From: an uncultured Microbacterium sp.
GTDB lineage: Bacteria; Actinomycetota; Actinomycetes; Actinomycetales; Microbacteriaceae
DNA: 5,887 bases
Direction of reading: 5' to 3'
Assembly (NCBI GenBank): GCA_947647645.1
Contig: CANSLE010000162.1
Coordinates: 1 to 5,887 of the forward strand
Shown: positions 1 through 5,887 of the stretch, one piece after another
Layout of the letters: each line of letters begins with the position of its first letter
How positions within the stretch are numbered: the stretch's first letter is position 1
Notes under the pieces: model-generated
Told to the model about the DNA's origin: nothing
The model's input: the letters and a program-made list of their open reading frames with translations, nothing else
The model's database searches: none
Position numbers and translations under genes: made by a program

Positions 1-1
1 G

Positions 2-1420
2 CTCACGATCGGCCGCCGCATCCGGCAGCTGCGCACCGCCCGCGGGATGACCCTCGACGAGCTCGCGGCCGCCGTCGAGCGCGCGCCGAGCCAGCTCTCG
101 ATGATCGAGACGGGCAAGCGCGAGCCGAAGCTCACGCTCCTGCGCACGATCGCGAAGGAGCTCGGCGCGACGGTCGACCAGCTGCTCGAGGCGGAGCCGC
201 TGGACGAGCGGGCCACGCTCGAGATCGCCCTCGAGCGTGCCATGAAGGGCCCGACCTTCCGCGCGCTCGGCATCGAGCCGTTCCGCATCGGCAAGTCGGT
301 GCCCGACGACGCGTTGCGGGCGCTGCTCGCACTGCAGGGAGAGATCGAACGTCTCGGCGACGAGCGCTCCGCGACGCCGGAGGAGGCGCGCCGCGCGAAC
401 GTGGAGCTGCGTCACCTCATGCGCCGCCAGGACAACTACTTCGCCGAGCTGGAGGAGCACGCCCGCGGCATCCTGCGCGCCGTCGACCACCCGGGCGGGC
501 CGCTCACCCAGCGCACCGCGTCGGACATCGCCGCGCACCTCGGCTTCTCGCTGCACTACGTCGCCGACCTGCCGGCGTCGACGCGGTCGGTCGCCGACAT
601 CAAGCATGGGCGGCTGTACCTGTCGAGCACCGTGCCGGCGAAGGGTGACTCCCGCACGGCCGTGCTGCAGGCGCTCGCGAGTCGCATCCTCGGGCACGCC
701 GAGCCGCGGTCGTACGCGGAGTTCCTCCGTCAGCGCGTGGAGACCAACTACCTCACCGGAGCGCTGCTGATCCCCGAGGATCACGCGGTCCCGGTGCTCC
801 ACGACGCGAAGTCGCGCCGCGCGCTGTCGATCGAGGACCTCCGCGACGCGTACTCGGTGTCGTACGAGACCGCGGCGCACCGCTTCACCAACCTGGCCAC
901 GCGTCACCTCGGCATCCCGGTGCACTTCCTGAAGGTGCACGAGTCGGGGACCATCACGAAGGCGTACGAGAACGACGACGTGAACTTCCCGTCCGACCGC
1001 CTGGGCGCGATCGAGGGGCAGCTGTGCTGCCGCCGCTGGACGAGTCGGGTCGTCTTCGACATCCCCGACAAGTTCAACCCGTACTACCAGTACACCGACA
1101 CCGGCAACGGCACGTTCTGGTGCACCGCGCGCGTCGAGGCCTCCAGCGAGGGCGCCCACTCGGTGTCGGTCGGGGTGCGCTTCGACGACACCAAGTGGTT
1201 CGTCGGGCGCGAGACCACCAACCGCGGCGTGTCCCGGCACGCCGTCGAGGTGTGCTGCCGCCGCGCTCCCGCCGCGCTCGAGTCGCAGTGGCGCGATCAG
1301 GCGTGGCCGAATGTGCGCACGCCGCGGACGCTGCTGGCGACCCTGCCCACCGGGGCGTTTCCCGGCGTCGACACGACCGACCTCTACGAGTTCCTCGAGG
1401 CGCACGCCCCGCGCGAGTGA
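2..1420 (+). CDS. XRE/ScfR-family transcriptional regulator (RamB/PrpR-like), 5' end outside window
   Basis: The reading frame is open from the first bases, and good helix-turn-helix sequence (IGRRIRQLR) lies before the ATG at 47. That ATG is therefore internal and the true start is upstream of the window. There are 472 visible residues, near the size I recall for RamB, so few are missing. Numbering from base 2: an N-terminal XRE-type DNA-binding domain covers about 3-60 (LSMIETGKREP is the recognition region). A linker with RRQDNYF resembles the RQNY segment of RamB. An IrrE-like (DUF955) segment covers about 170-265, and a ScfR-type C-terminal half begins around YSVSYETAAHRF (284). The family senses short-chain acyl-CoA status and controls acetate, propionate or glyoxylate genes. 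That role is family knowledge, not shown here. The zinc peptidase motif is lost: RILGH (228-232) stands where HExxH would be. Cysteines are C342, C343, C374, C418 and C419. The C-terminal pair C-C-R-R-x-P replaces the longer spaced Cys motif of RamB/PrpR, so iron-sulfur binding is doubtful. The family call is fairly sure; the regulon is unknown. Confidence 0.85.
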   Translation, partial: LTIGRRIRQLRTARGMTLDELAAAVERAPSQLSMIETGKREPKLTLLRTIAKELGATVDQLLEAEPLDERATLEIALERAMKGPTFRALGIEPFRIGKSVPDDALRALLALQGEIERLGDERSATPEEARRANVELRHLMRRQDNYFAELEEHARGILRAVDHPGGPLTQRTASDIAAHLGFSLHYVADLPASTRSVADIKHGRLYLSSTVPAKGDSRTAVLQALASRILGHAEPRSYAEFLRQRVETNYLTGALLIPEDHAVPVLHDAKSRRALSIEDLRDAYSVSYETAAHRFTNLATRHLGIPVHFLKVHESGTITKAYENDDVNFPSDRLGAIEGQLCCRRWTSRVVFDIPDKFNPYYQYTDTGNGTFWCTARVEASSEGAHSVSVGVRFDDTKWFVGRETTNRGVSRHAVEVCCRRAPAALESQWRDQAWPNVRTPRTLLATLPTGAFPGVDTTDLYEFLEAHAPRE

Positions 1421-1424
1421 GTGC

Positions 1425-1440
1425 CGGTCCTCGGGGGCCG
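1425..1440 (+). terminator. possible short hairpin after the regulator gene
   Basis: CGGTCC (1425-1430) can pair with GGGCCG (1435-1440), with one G-U pair, around a TCGG tetraloop, five bases after the stop codon. No T-run follows, so this is not a classical intrinsic terminator. It may only help end or protect the regulator transcript. Short GC hairpins arise easily by chance in this base composition. Confidence 0.25.
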
Positions 1441-1443
1441 AAG

Positions 1444-1494
1444 TTGACGGCGGCGGTCTGATCTGGTCAAATGAGATTCCCAGCTGCTGATAAT
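1444..1494 (+). promoter_or_regulatory. candidate promoter(s) for the secreted-protein operon
   Basis: Two readings are possible. First, TTGACG (1444-1449) matches the -35 consensus at five of six bases and lies 17 bases before TCAAAT (1467-1472), a four-of-six -10 match. Transcription would then start just before the Zur-like operator. Second, GATAAT (1489-1494) matches TATAAT at five of six bases and lies inside the operator, but its best -35 (TGGTCA, 1464-1469) is weak and 19 bases away. In either case a repressor on 1488-1502 would block RNA polymerase. The A/T-rich island at about 1466-1507 stands out against GC-rich flanks, as promoters do in such genomes. The start site is not determined. 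Confidence 0.45.
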
Positions 1495-1505
1495 GATTCT
1501 CATTT
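1469..1505. repeat. inverted repeat enclosing the Zur-type operator
   Basis: AAATGAGA (1469-1476) is the exact reverse complement of TCTCATTT (1498-1505), with 21 bases between. The right arm overlaps the right half of the Zur-type box, and the left arm (TGAGATT at 1472-1478) resembles an extra operator half-site. It could support binding of a second dimer or form a stem in RNA. Function is inferred only. Confidence 0.5.
1488..1502 (+). promoter_or_regulatory. Zur-type operator (zinc uptake regulator box)
   Basis: TGATAATGATTCTCA is a 7-1-7 inverted repeat around the G at 1495. The reverse complement of the right arm is TGAGAAT, which matches the left arm TGATAAT at six of seven positions. 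The form TGAnAAT-n-ATTnTCA is the recognised Zur box of actinobacteria (Mycobacterium, Streptomyces, Corynebacterium) and is related to Fur-family boxes. It does not resemble the DtxR/IdeR box (TTAGGTTAGCCTAACC type). It lies 290 bases before the first start codon of the two secreted-protein genes, which themselves resemble zinc-acquisition surface proteins, so site and genes support each other. Binding by a Fur-type iron regulator is the main alternative. Confidence 0.78.
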
Positions 1506-1791
1506 AGAACTGTCGACACCATGCCGCACGCGCACTCCCGAGACCACCTGCGACTTCGCGGTGTTCCCGCATGCGGATGTCCGGCCGCGGTCCTGCGGCC
1601 CCCCGCGTCGCGCGTCGCTCACGTCGGGCCGCGGAGCCACTGGCGCCCCGTGCGTCGCCGGCTGGTGGGCTGGCTGAGGGCCAATCTCGTCTACTCCGAT
1701 CGAATGCGCTGACCGTTCCGGCGCAGGGTTCGTCCCGACGCCAGGAACGGTGGCGCCATCCCCCACGATCCGAACAGAAACGAGAACCTCC
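1503..1791 (+). other. long GC-rich leader between operator and start codon
   Basis: This is about 290 bases without a convincing gene. It holds a perfect 10-bp palindrome CCGCATGCGG (1567-1576), a small GC hairpin with arms GGCCGC (1583-1588) and GCGGCC (1595-1600), and the strong stem-loop at 1712-1751. A 63-codon frame starts with ATG at 1521, shortly after the operator, and stops at 1710-1712. Its start reads MPHAHSRDH and it has CGC near residue 18. It has no clear ribosome-binding site, and 50 of its 63 codons end in G or C, weaker bias than I expect for a real gene here. I see no known riboswitch. Confidence 0.5.
1712..1751 (+). other. strong stem-loop in the 5' leader
   Basis: Outer arms ACCGTTCC (1712-1719) and GGAACGGT (1744-1751) are perfectly complementary over 8 bp. 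One unpaired A (1743) is followed inward by GGCG/CGCC (1720-1723 with 1739-1742), a 2x2 internal loop, GGG/CCC (1726-1728 with 1734-1736), and a five-base loop TTCGT. That gives 15 pairs in 40 bases, far more ordered than its surroundings. There is no T-run after it, so it is not a standard terminator. It ends 40 bases before the start codon at 1792. Possible roles are mRNA stabilisation, translation control, or a DNA palindrome bound by a regulator. Confidence 0.6.
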
Positions 1792-2397
1792 ATGAGCACG
1801 AACACGTCCACGACCACGCGGCGCCCCCTTTTCGCGCGCGCCCTGCTGGCGCTGGCGACCGCCGCCGTCATCGGCCTCGCCCCCGCCCTTCCCGCCTCCG
1901 CGGCCACCGGCGCGCATACGGGGGAGTGGGACGTCGTCGCGGCCTCGGCGGCGCAGTCACCGCGTCTGCAGAGCTACGACCACACGAACGAGACCTGGGG
2001 AACGGTCACCGCGCCCGACGCCTGGTTCGCGGTCGGCAGCGGCAAGGTCATCGACGAGGCGGAGGACGCAACCACCCCGGTCTCCGGCGGCGGTCTCCGC
2101 TTCCAGAACACCGCGGCGGGCGCGCGGACGGCCACCTTCACCTTCCGCATCCCGGCGAACGTGGGTCTGAAGATCGCCAACGGCGCGACCACCGTGGTCG
2201 ACAGCGCGGCCACCGGATCGGAGCGGACCGTGTCGTGGACCACGCCGTCGGTCGCCGCCGGCGCGACCTACCACGAGCACCTCACGTGGACGTTCAGCGG
2301 CTCGGGCACCTCCAGCGCCGCGGACATCGGAGTCAAGGTCTCGGTCGGCGGCGCGGGCGGCTTCTCCGCGTCGACGACGTACCGCTTCACCTTCTGA
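1792..2397 (+). CDS. small secreted protein of unknown function, upstream partner of the giant repeat protein
   Basis: This encodes 201 residues. The start at ATG 1792 is chosen because a clean signal peptide begins there and a weak GAGA (1782-1785) lies six bases before it; the in-frame GTG at 1750 lies inside the leader stem-loop. The signal peptide has a Thr-rich start, R10-R11, a hydrophobic stretch at about 13-33, and likely cleavage after PASA (A37). The twin arginines are not in a full Tat motif, so Sec export is more likely. The mature part is Gly/Ala/Thr/Ser-rich with alternating beta-type patterns and has no cysteine, no membrane segment and no sorting signal. It is probably a single beta-sandwich released from the cell or loosely attached. 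Residues 161-168 read HEHLTWTF, matching the H-x-H-x-x-W-x-F signature of repeats 3 and 5 in the next gene, and GAHTGEWDV near its mature N terminus loosely recalls their GHVDV start. It lies 89 bases before that gene, probably in one operon behind the Zur-type box. I do not recognise a named family. Confidence 0.85.
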   Translation: MSTNTSTTTRRPLFARALLALATAAVIGLAPALPASAATGAHTGEWDVVAASAAQSPRLQSYDHTNETWGTVTAPDAWFAVGSGKVIDEAEDATTPVSGGGLRFQNTAAGARTATFTFRIPANVGLKIANGATTVVDSAATGSERTVSWTTPSVAAGATYHEHLTWTFSGSGTSSAADIGVKVSVGGAGGFSASTTYRFTF

Positions 2398-2404
2398 CCC
2401 TCTC

Positions 2405-2433
2405 GCCGATCGCGGGGCCGGGGCGGCATCGGC
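2405..2433 (+). other. weak inverted repeat between the two secreted-protein genes
   Basis: GCCGAT (2405-2410) and ATCGGC (2428-2433) are perfect complements separated by 17 G-rich bases, shortly after the first stop codon. With only 6 bp and no T-run it is unlikely to terminate transcription fully. It could tune the ratio of the small protein to the large one or mark mRNA processing. Chance is a fair alternative. Confidence 0.25.
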
Positions 2434-2486
2434 TGCTCCGGCTCCTGCGGGTCCGGCATCCTCCCTCCCGATCTTCGAAAGCCCTC

Positions 2487-5400
2487 ATGCGCATCTTCCC
2501 CTCTCTCGCCGCGTCCGTGCTGACGGCCGCTCTCGTCCTGGCTCCGCTCGCCCCGGCGCACGCGACCGAGCCCGACTCCGCGGATGCCGCGCCCCTCTCC
2601 GCCGCGGCATCCGCGCCGGCGCGCACCGTTCTCTCGGAGGGCGAGGTGCGCATCGCCAGTGCGATCGAGGACGACCGTCTGGTCCACTACCTGCTCGACG
2701 GCGCTGGGACGCGCCTCGATCCCGCGACCACCGTGCTACGCGTGCCGCGCGCCGAGCCGTGGCCCGGTGCGGCCGACGGGAGCGACGCCTGGCAGCGCAT
2801 CGACCCGTCGCACGGCGATCTCTACCGCACGGTGGCGGGGGGAACGGGCATCAATCCGCTGTCGATGGTTCTCGACGCCTCCGCGATCCCGGAGGACGCA
2901 TACCCCGTGCCCTTCTTCGGGTCCGCAGGCATCCGCACCCGTCTGGGGCTGGCGCCCGGAGACCCGATCGCGGCGATGCTGACGGGCGGCGGAGATTTCG
3001 CCGGGACGACCCAGCGGCCGGCGGAGAGCCCCTGGATACGGATGGACGGCGGCAGCGGCGGACTGCGTCCGGTGAGCCTCGCGTTCCTCGAGCCGGGCCG
3101 CGTCTGCGTGCCGCTGGCGACGCACCTTCAGCGGGCGACCGACGGCGCCTACCTGAACGCGGAGGTGACGCTGACGGTGGCCGTGGGGGATGCGGATGCC
3201 GGGGCGATCGAGCCCTGCGCCCAGCCCGCCGCGTTCCCGACCTACGCGCCGGAGCCCGAGCAGGCCGCTGCCGGTCGCACCGTGATCGATGCGGGCGTGG
3301 CCCTGCTGACGCCGCGGGTGCGCGAGGAGAGCCTCCGCCTCGACGTCGTGACCTCTGATCGGGGCCGTACCGTCGCCCACGACCCCGCGGACGTCGTGTT
3401 CTCTCTGCCCGCCCGCGACGCGCAGTGGCCTGCCACGGGTCGTTCTCCGCAGAGCGGGACGTACCGCGACTGGGCGCGGATCGCGGATCCGGGGACAGCG
3501 CTGTGGCGATCGGCGGGCGTCTACACGCCGGGGAAGGACGCCACCCCATCGAACGAGCTCCTGGTGGATCTCGACGCGCCCTTCCTGACGTGGGGACAGC
3601 TGTCGGACACGTCCGAAGGGGTCGAGGTCTCGATGACGGGTGCCTCGACGACCGGCGGCGGCTACCTGGCCACGTACCGCTATTCGAACGCCTACGGTGA
3701 CCTCCAGGGCGACGGCTCGGGTGCGGCGTTCTGGGACAGCCGCGCCGGAGGCCGCTCCGAGACGCAGGTGGTGCACCCGCGGAACGATCAGTTCTTCTCC
3801 AACGCGAAGGAGTTCACCGACCTGGCGGCCACCGGGTTCGCCTTCTCCGCCGCGGGCGTGTACTGCGTCAGCATCCGGGCCGTCGCGACCCTCGCGGGCG
3901 CGGCCGAGCCCACGCGCACCCACGCGACCTTCACCTTCGCGGTCGGCATCGATCCCGCGGCCGTGACCCCGTGCGCACAGCAGGAGGGCGGGGGGACGCC
4001 GACCACGCCGACCGATCCGGGCGGGAGCGAGCAGCTCGACCCCTCCGTCACCTGGTTCCGGAAGCACCACCTCGACCTCGCGCCGCGGCTGGCCGCCGAC
4101 GGCTCGCTGCAGCTCGCCACCGGCGACGGTGACGCCGCGCAGCTGACGCCGCTGCGAGACGCCGTCTGGGTCGGGCGCGGAGAGTTCGCCACCTTCCGGG
4201 TTCCCGAGCCGGACGCGCTGCAGGACGTCACGTTCGTCGGGACCCCCGGTGCGACGTACTACGGCTTCACCCAGGGGGCGAACTACGAGAACAAGACGAT
4301 CTGGCCGGGCCTGAGCATGCTCAAGCTGCCGGTCGGGTACACCGATCGCGACGCCACCTGGCGCCTGTCGAAGGCGGAGGGCCCGGGGGACGTCGTCGTC
4401 TGGTCGGGGTCGGCGCACTACCTCAACTCGCGTACCGACACCTCGTCGTGGTTCCCGGTGGGGCGCACGCACATCCACGAGAACTGGGCGTTCACGTCCG
4501 CGGGCCGCTACTGCCTGGCGATCGAGACCCGCATCCACGAGGAGGCCACGGGCCTCGACCGTTCCGCGCAGGGACTCCTGACCGTCGTGGTCGGCGACGT
4601 CGACCTCTCGCAGGTGCGGCCGTGCGAGCGTACACGCACAGTCGAGGTGCCGCCCGCGCAGCCCGTGACCGCGGTATCGACCGCGCAGACCGTGTTCTCC
4701 GCGGCATCCGTCTCGGGCAACGCCGCGGCCAGTGGACTCGAACTCGTCGAGCGCGGCGCCGACGTCGACGTGGTCTCGGCCCTCCGTCGTCCGGTCGGCT
4801 CGGGCACCGACTATCGCGACCCGGAGAAGGTGGTCGTCGTGCTGCCTCGCAGCGGCGACACCTGGGTGGCGCGCGAGCGGATCGCCACGGCGATCGATGC
4901 GCCGACGGTTTCCGGCGACGTCACCATCGCCCTCGGCGCGGTGAGCGGTCCGGGGCGCTACTGGCTGAACGCGGGCACGATCTCCGATCGCCTCGCGACC
5001 GCCCTCGACACCCGCCCGCAGCAGGAGCGCCGCACCGCCACCCTGCACCCCCGCTACGGCTTCACCAGTGCGCACACGGTGGATGCCGCCGGCGTCTACT
5101 GCATCCCCCTGACCTGGTCGGGGGTCACCGCCGCGGGACGACCCTTCCGCATCACGAAGACGCTCACGCTCGTGGCCGGGGTGGACGCGGCATCCGTGAC
5201 GCCCTGCGCGGACGGCGGCAGCGGGTCGACGCCGGTCGATCCCGGCGCACCCGAGCCCGAACCCGTCGTGTGGGACGTGCCGAACCGCAGCCTGACGGCA
5301 TCCGGCGCCACGATCCTGACGACCGGGCACGTCGACGTCGCCTCGCGGCTGGATGCCGGGGCTCTCGCGACCGTCGTGAAGGACGACACCGACGGCGACC

Positions 5401-5887
5401 CCGTCTACCGCGATCCCGCGAGGACCGTGATCCAGATCCGTCCCGAGGCGCAGACGAGCGTGCCCGACCATGCCGCGTTCCGTTTCCTCGGGACGCCCGG
5501 CGCCGCGCTCTGGCAGGTCACCGAGACCCAGCAGGACGGGCTCATCTGGCCGGGCTGGTCGAGCGAGCTCATCGACCGCGGTCTGATCCCCGCGGGCATC
5601 GACTGGTCGCTGCAGAAGGTCGACGGACCGGGGGAGTTCACGCTGTATCAGAGCGATCTCGGGGTGCCGCGGGTGCTCATGTCCACGCGCGACGGCATCT
5701 CCGCCGCCGACAGCGTCCGCATCGCGGAGCACGTGCACGTCCACGGCACCTGGGCGTTCAGCGCCGAGGGGCTGTACTGCCTCGGCTTCCAACGATCGGG
5801 GATCCACGCCGACGGGCGGGCGCTGAGCTCCTCGTTCACGCTGGCCGTCGCGGTCGGGCGCGCCGACGTGCGCGCCGCCGACCCGGC
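2487..5887 (+). CDS. giant secreted surface protein with five choice-of-anchor M-like repeats, 3' end outside window
   Basis: The frame is open from ATG 2487 to the window end, giving 1133 complete residues and no stop. GAAAG at 2477-2481 is a modest ribosome-binding site. The signal peptide is MRIF, then a hydrophobic core (about 7-24), with likely cleavage after AHA (A26). There is no lipobox Cys, so an anchor (LPxTG-like or C-terminal membrane helix) would be beyond the window. Five modules follow at about 46-246, 264-498, 516-715, 734-908 and from 929 on, joined by Pro/Gly/Glu/Thr linkers. Module 5 is the most canonical: GHVDV (947-951), LIWPGW, GPGEF (from 1047), HVHVHGTWAF (1082-1091), GLYCL. 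Module 3 keeps HIHENWAF (662-669) and GPG (632). This pattern matches the actinobacterial surface-anchored repeat (TIGR03769-like), found in wall proteins beside 'anchored repeat' metal ABC transporters. Modules 1, 2 and 4 have lost the His motif. Every module has Cys in its G-x-(V/Y)-C motif, and the four complete ones have a second Cys 35-37 residues later. The likely role is a zinc-regulated cell-surface component that captures or hands over metal, or tethers the uptake system. The family call is good; the role is inferred. Confidence 0.88.
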   Translation, partial: MRIFPSLAASVLTAALVLAPLAPAHATEPDSADAAPLSAAASAPARTVLSEGEVRIASAIEDDRLVHYLLDGAGTRLDPATTVLRVPRAEPWPGAADGSDAWQRIDPSHGDLYRTVAGGTGINPLSMVLDASAIPEDAYPVPFFGSAGIRTRLGLAPGDPIAAMLTGGGDFAGTTQRPAESPWIRMDGGSGGLRPVSLAFLEPGRVCVPLATHLQRATDGAYLNAEVTLTVAVGDADAGAIEPCAQPAAFPTYAPEPEQAAAGRTVIDAGVALLTPRVREESLRLDVVTSDRGRTVAHDPADVVFSLPARDAQWPATGRSPQSGTYRDWARIADPGTALWRSAGVYTPGKDATPSNELLVDLDAPFLTWGQLSDTSEGVEVSMTGASTTGGGYLATYRYSNAYGDLQGDGSGAAFWDSRAGGRSETQVVHPRNDQFFSNAKEFTDLAATGFAFSAAGVYCVSIRAVATLAGAAEPTRTHATFTFAVGIDPAAVTPCAQQEGGGTPTTPTDPGGSEQLDPSVTWFRKHHLDLAPRLAADGSLQLATGDGDAAQLTPLRDAVWVGRGEFATFRVPEPDALQDVTFVGTPGATYYGFTQGANYENKTIWPGLSMLKLPVGYTDRDATWRLSKAEGPGDVVVWSGSAHYLNSRTDTSSWFPVGRTHIHENWAFTSAGRYCLAIETRIHEEATGLDRSAQGLLTVVVGDVDLSQVRPCERTRTVEVPPAQPVTAVSTAQTVFSAASVSGNAAASGLELVERGADVDVVSALRRPVGSGTDYRDPEKVVVVLPRSGDTWVARERIATAIDAPTVSGDVTIALGAVSGPGRYWLNAGTISDRLATALDTRPQQERRTATLHPRYGFTSAHTVDAAGVYCIPLTWSGVTAAGRPFRITKTLTLVAGVDAASVTPCADGGSGSTPVDPGAPEPEPVVWDVPNRSLTASGATILTTGHVDVASRLDAGALATVVKDDTDGDPVYRDPARTVIQIRPEAQTSVPDHAAFRFLGTPGAALWQVTETQQDGLIWPGWSSELIDRGLIPAGIDWSLQKVDGPGEFTLYQSDLGVPRVLMSTRDGISAADSVRIAEHVHVHGTWAFSAEGLYCLGFQRSGIHADGRALSSSFTLAVAVGRADVRAADP
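2622..5887 (+). repeat. five diverged tandem protein modules within the giant gene
   Basis: Module boundaries in bases: 2622-3224, 3276-3980, 4032-4631, 4686-5210, and 5271 to beyond the window. The four complete modules end in P-C (EPC, TPC, RPC, TPC), preceded by a G-x-(V/Y)-C strand (GRVC 207, GVYC 460, GRYC 676, GVYC 872; GLYC 1098 in the fifth). The copies share a layout rather than high sequence identity, so duplication looks old and there is no sign of recent DNA-level expansion. Modules 3 and 5 are most alike; modules 2 and 4 share the V-T-P-C ending. Confidence 0.75.

Noticed and set aside
1024..1461. + strand 145-codon frame overlapping the end of the regulator
   Set aside because: It is an Arg-rich shifted reading of the ScfR C-terminal domain, which is well matched in the main frame.
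1583..1600. GC hairpin GGCCGC/GCGGCC as a terminator
   Set aside because: It is only 6 bp, has no T-run, and such arms are common by chance at this GC content.
1750..1794. GTG at 1750 as start of the small secreted protein
   Set aside because: It would add residues before a complete signal peptide and lies in the arm of the stem-loop; ATG 1792 is better.
1500..1917. Two overlapping antisense frames across the leader and signal peptide
   Set aside because: They are low-complexity Arg/Gly/Ala sequences that cover the operator side and the start of a real secreted-protein gene; no motif or start signal supports them.
2736..5807. Very long antisense frame (1023 codons)
   Set aside because: It is Arg/Gly/Val/Asp-rich with no domain, and it lies opposite a gene with a signal peptide and five ordered modules. 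High third-position GC on the + strand removes stops from this antisense frame.
1..5887. CRISPR array, tRNA/rRNA genes, insertion sequences or attachment sites
   Set aside because: I saw no regularly spaced direct repeats, cloverleaf or rRNA-like sequence, transposase or integrase, or flanking duplications.

Overview
The window is high-GC DNA with strongly GC-biased third codon positions. Together with the gene content, this points to an actinobacterium, most likely Microbacteriaceae (Microbacterium-like). That placement is inferred from style and gene families, not from a marker gene. All three real genes lie on the + strand.

Region 1 (2-1420) is a transcription regulator of the XRE/ScfR type (RamB/PrpR relatives) whose first few codons lie before the window. 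It ends with a small possible hairpin. Region 2 (1421-1791) is a 371-base gap that looks regulatory. It holds a candidate promoter, a near-perfect 15-bp Zur-type operator (1488-1502) inside a larger inverted repeat, and a strong 40-nt stem-loop (1712-1751) just before the next start codon. Region 3 (1792-2397) encodes a 201-residue secreted protein of unknown function. Region 4 (2487 to the window end) encodes a very large secreted protein that is still open at base 5887. It is built from five successive copies of a module resembling the actinobacterial 'surface-anchored protein / choice-of-anchor M' repeat. This gene has no stop codon in the window and is shadowed by a 1023-codon antisense reading frame, so a simple ORF search would report the wrong strand.

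Proposed system (inference): under zinc limitation Zur leaves the operator, and the small secreted protein and the giant repeat protein are made together as surface components of a metal-acquisition locus. Proteins with these repeats are known to sit next to 'anchored repeat' metal ABC transporters (substrate-binding protein, ATPase, permease), which would be expected downstream but cannot be seen here. Both secreted proteins share an H-x-H-x-x-W-x-F motif, which could be a metal ligand or a fold signature. All five large repeats carry the Cys of an apparently conserved Cys pair, which suggests one disulfide per module. The regulator in region 1 is probably a separate transcription unit.
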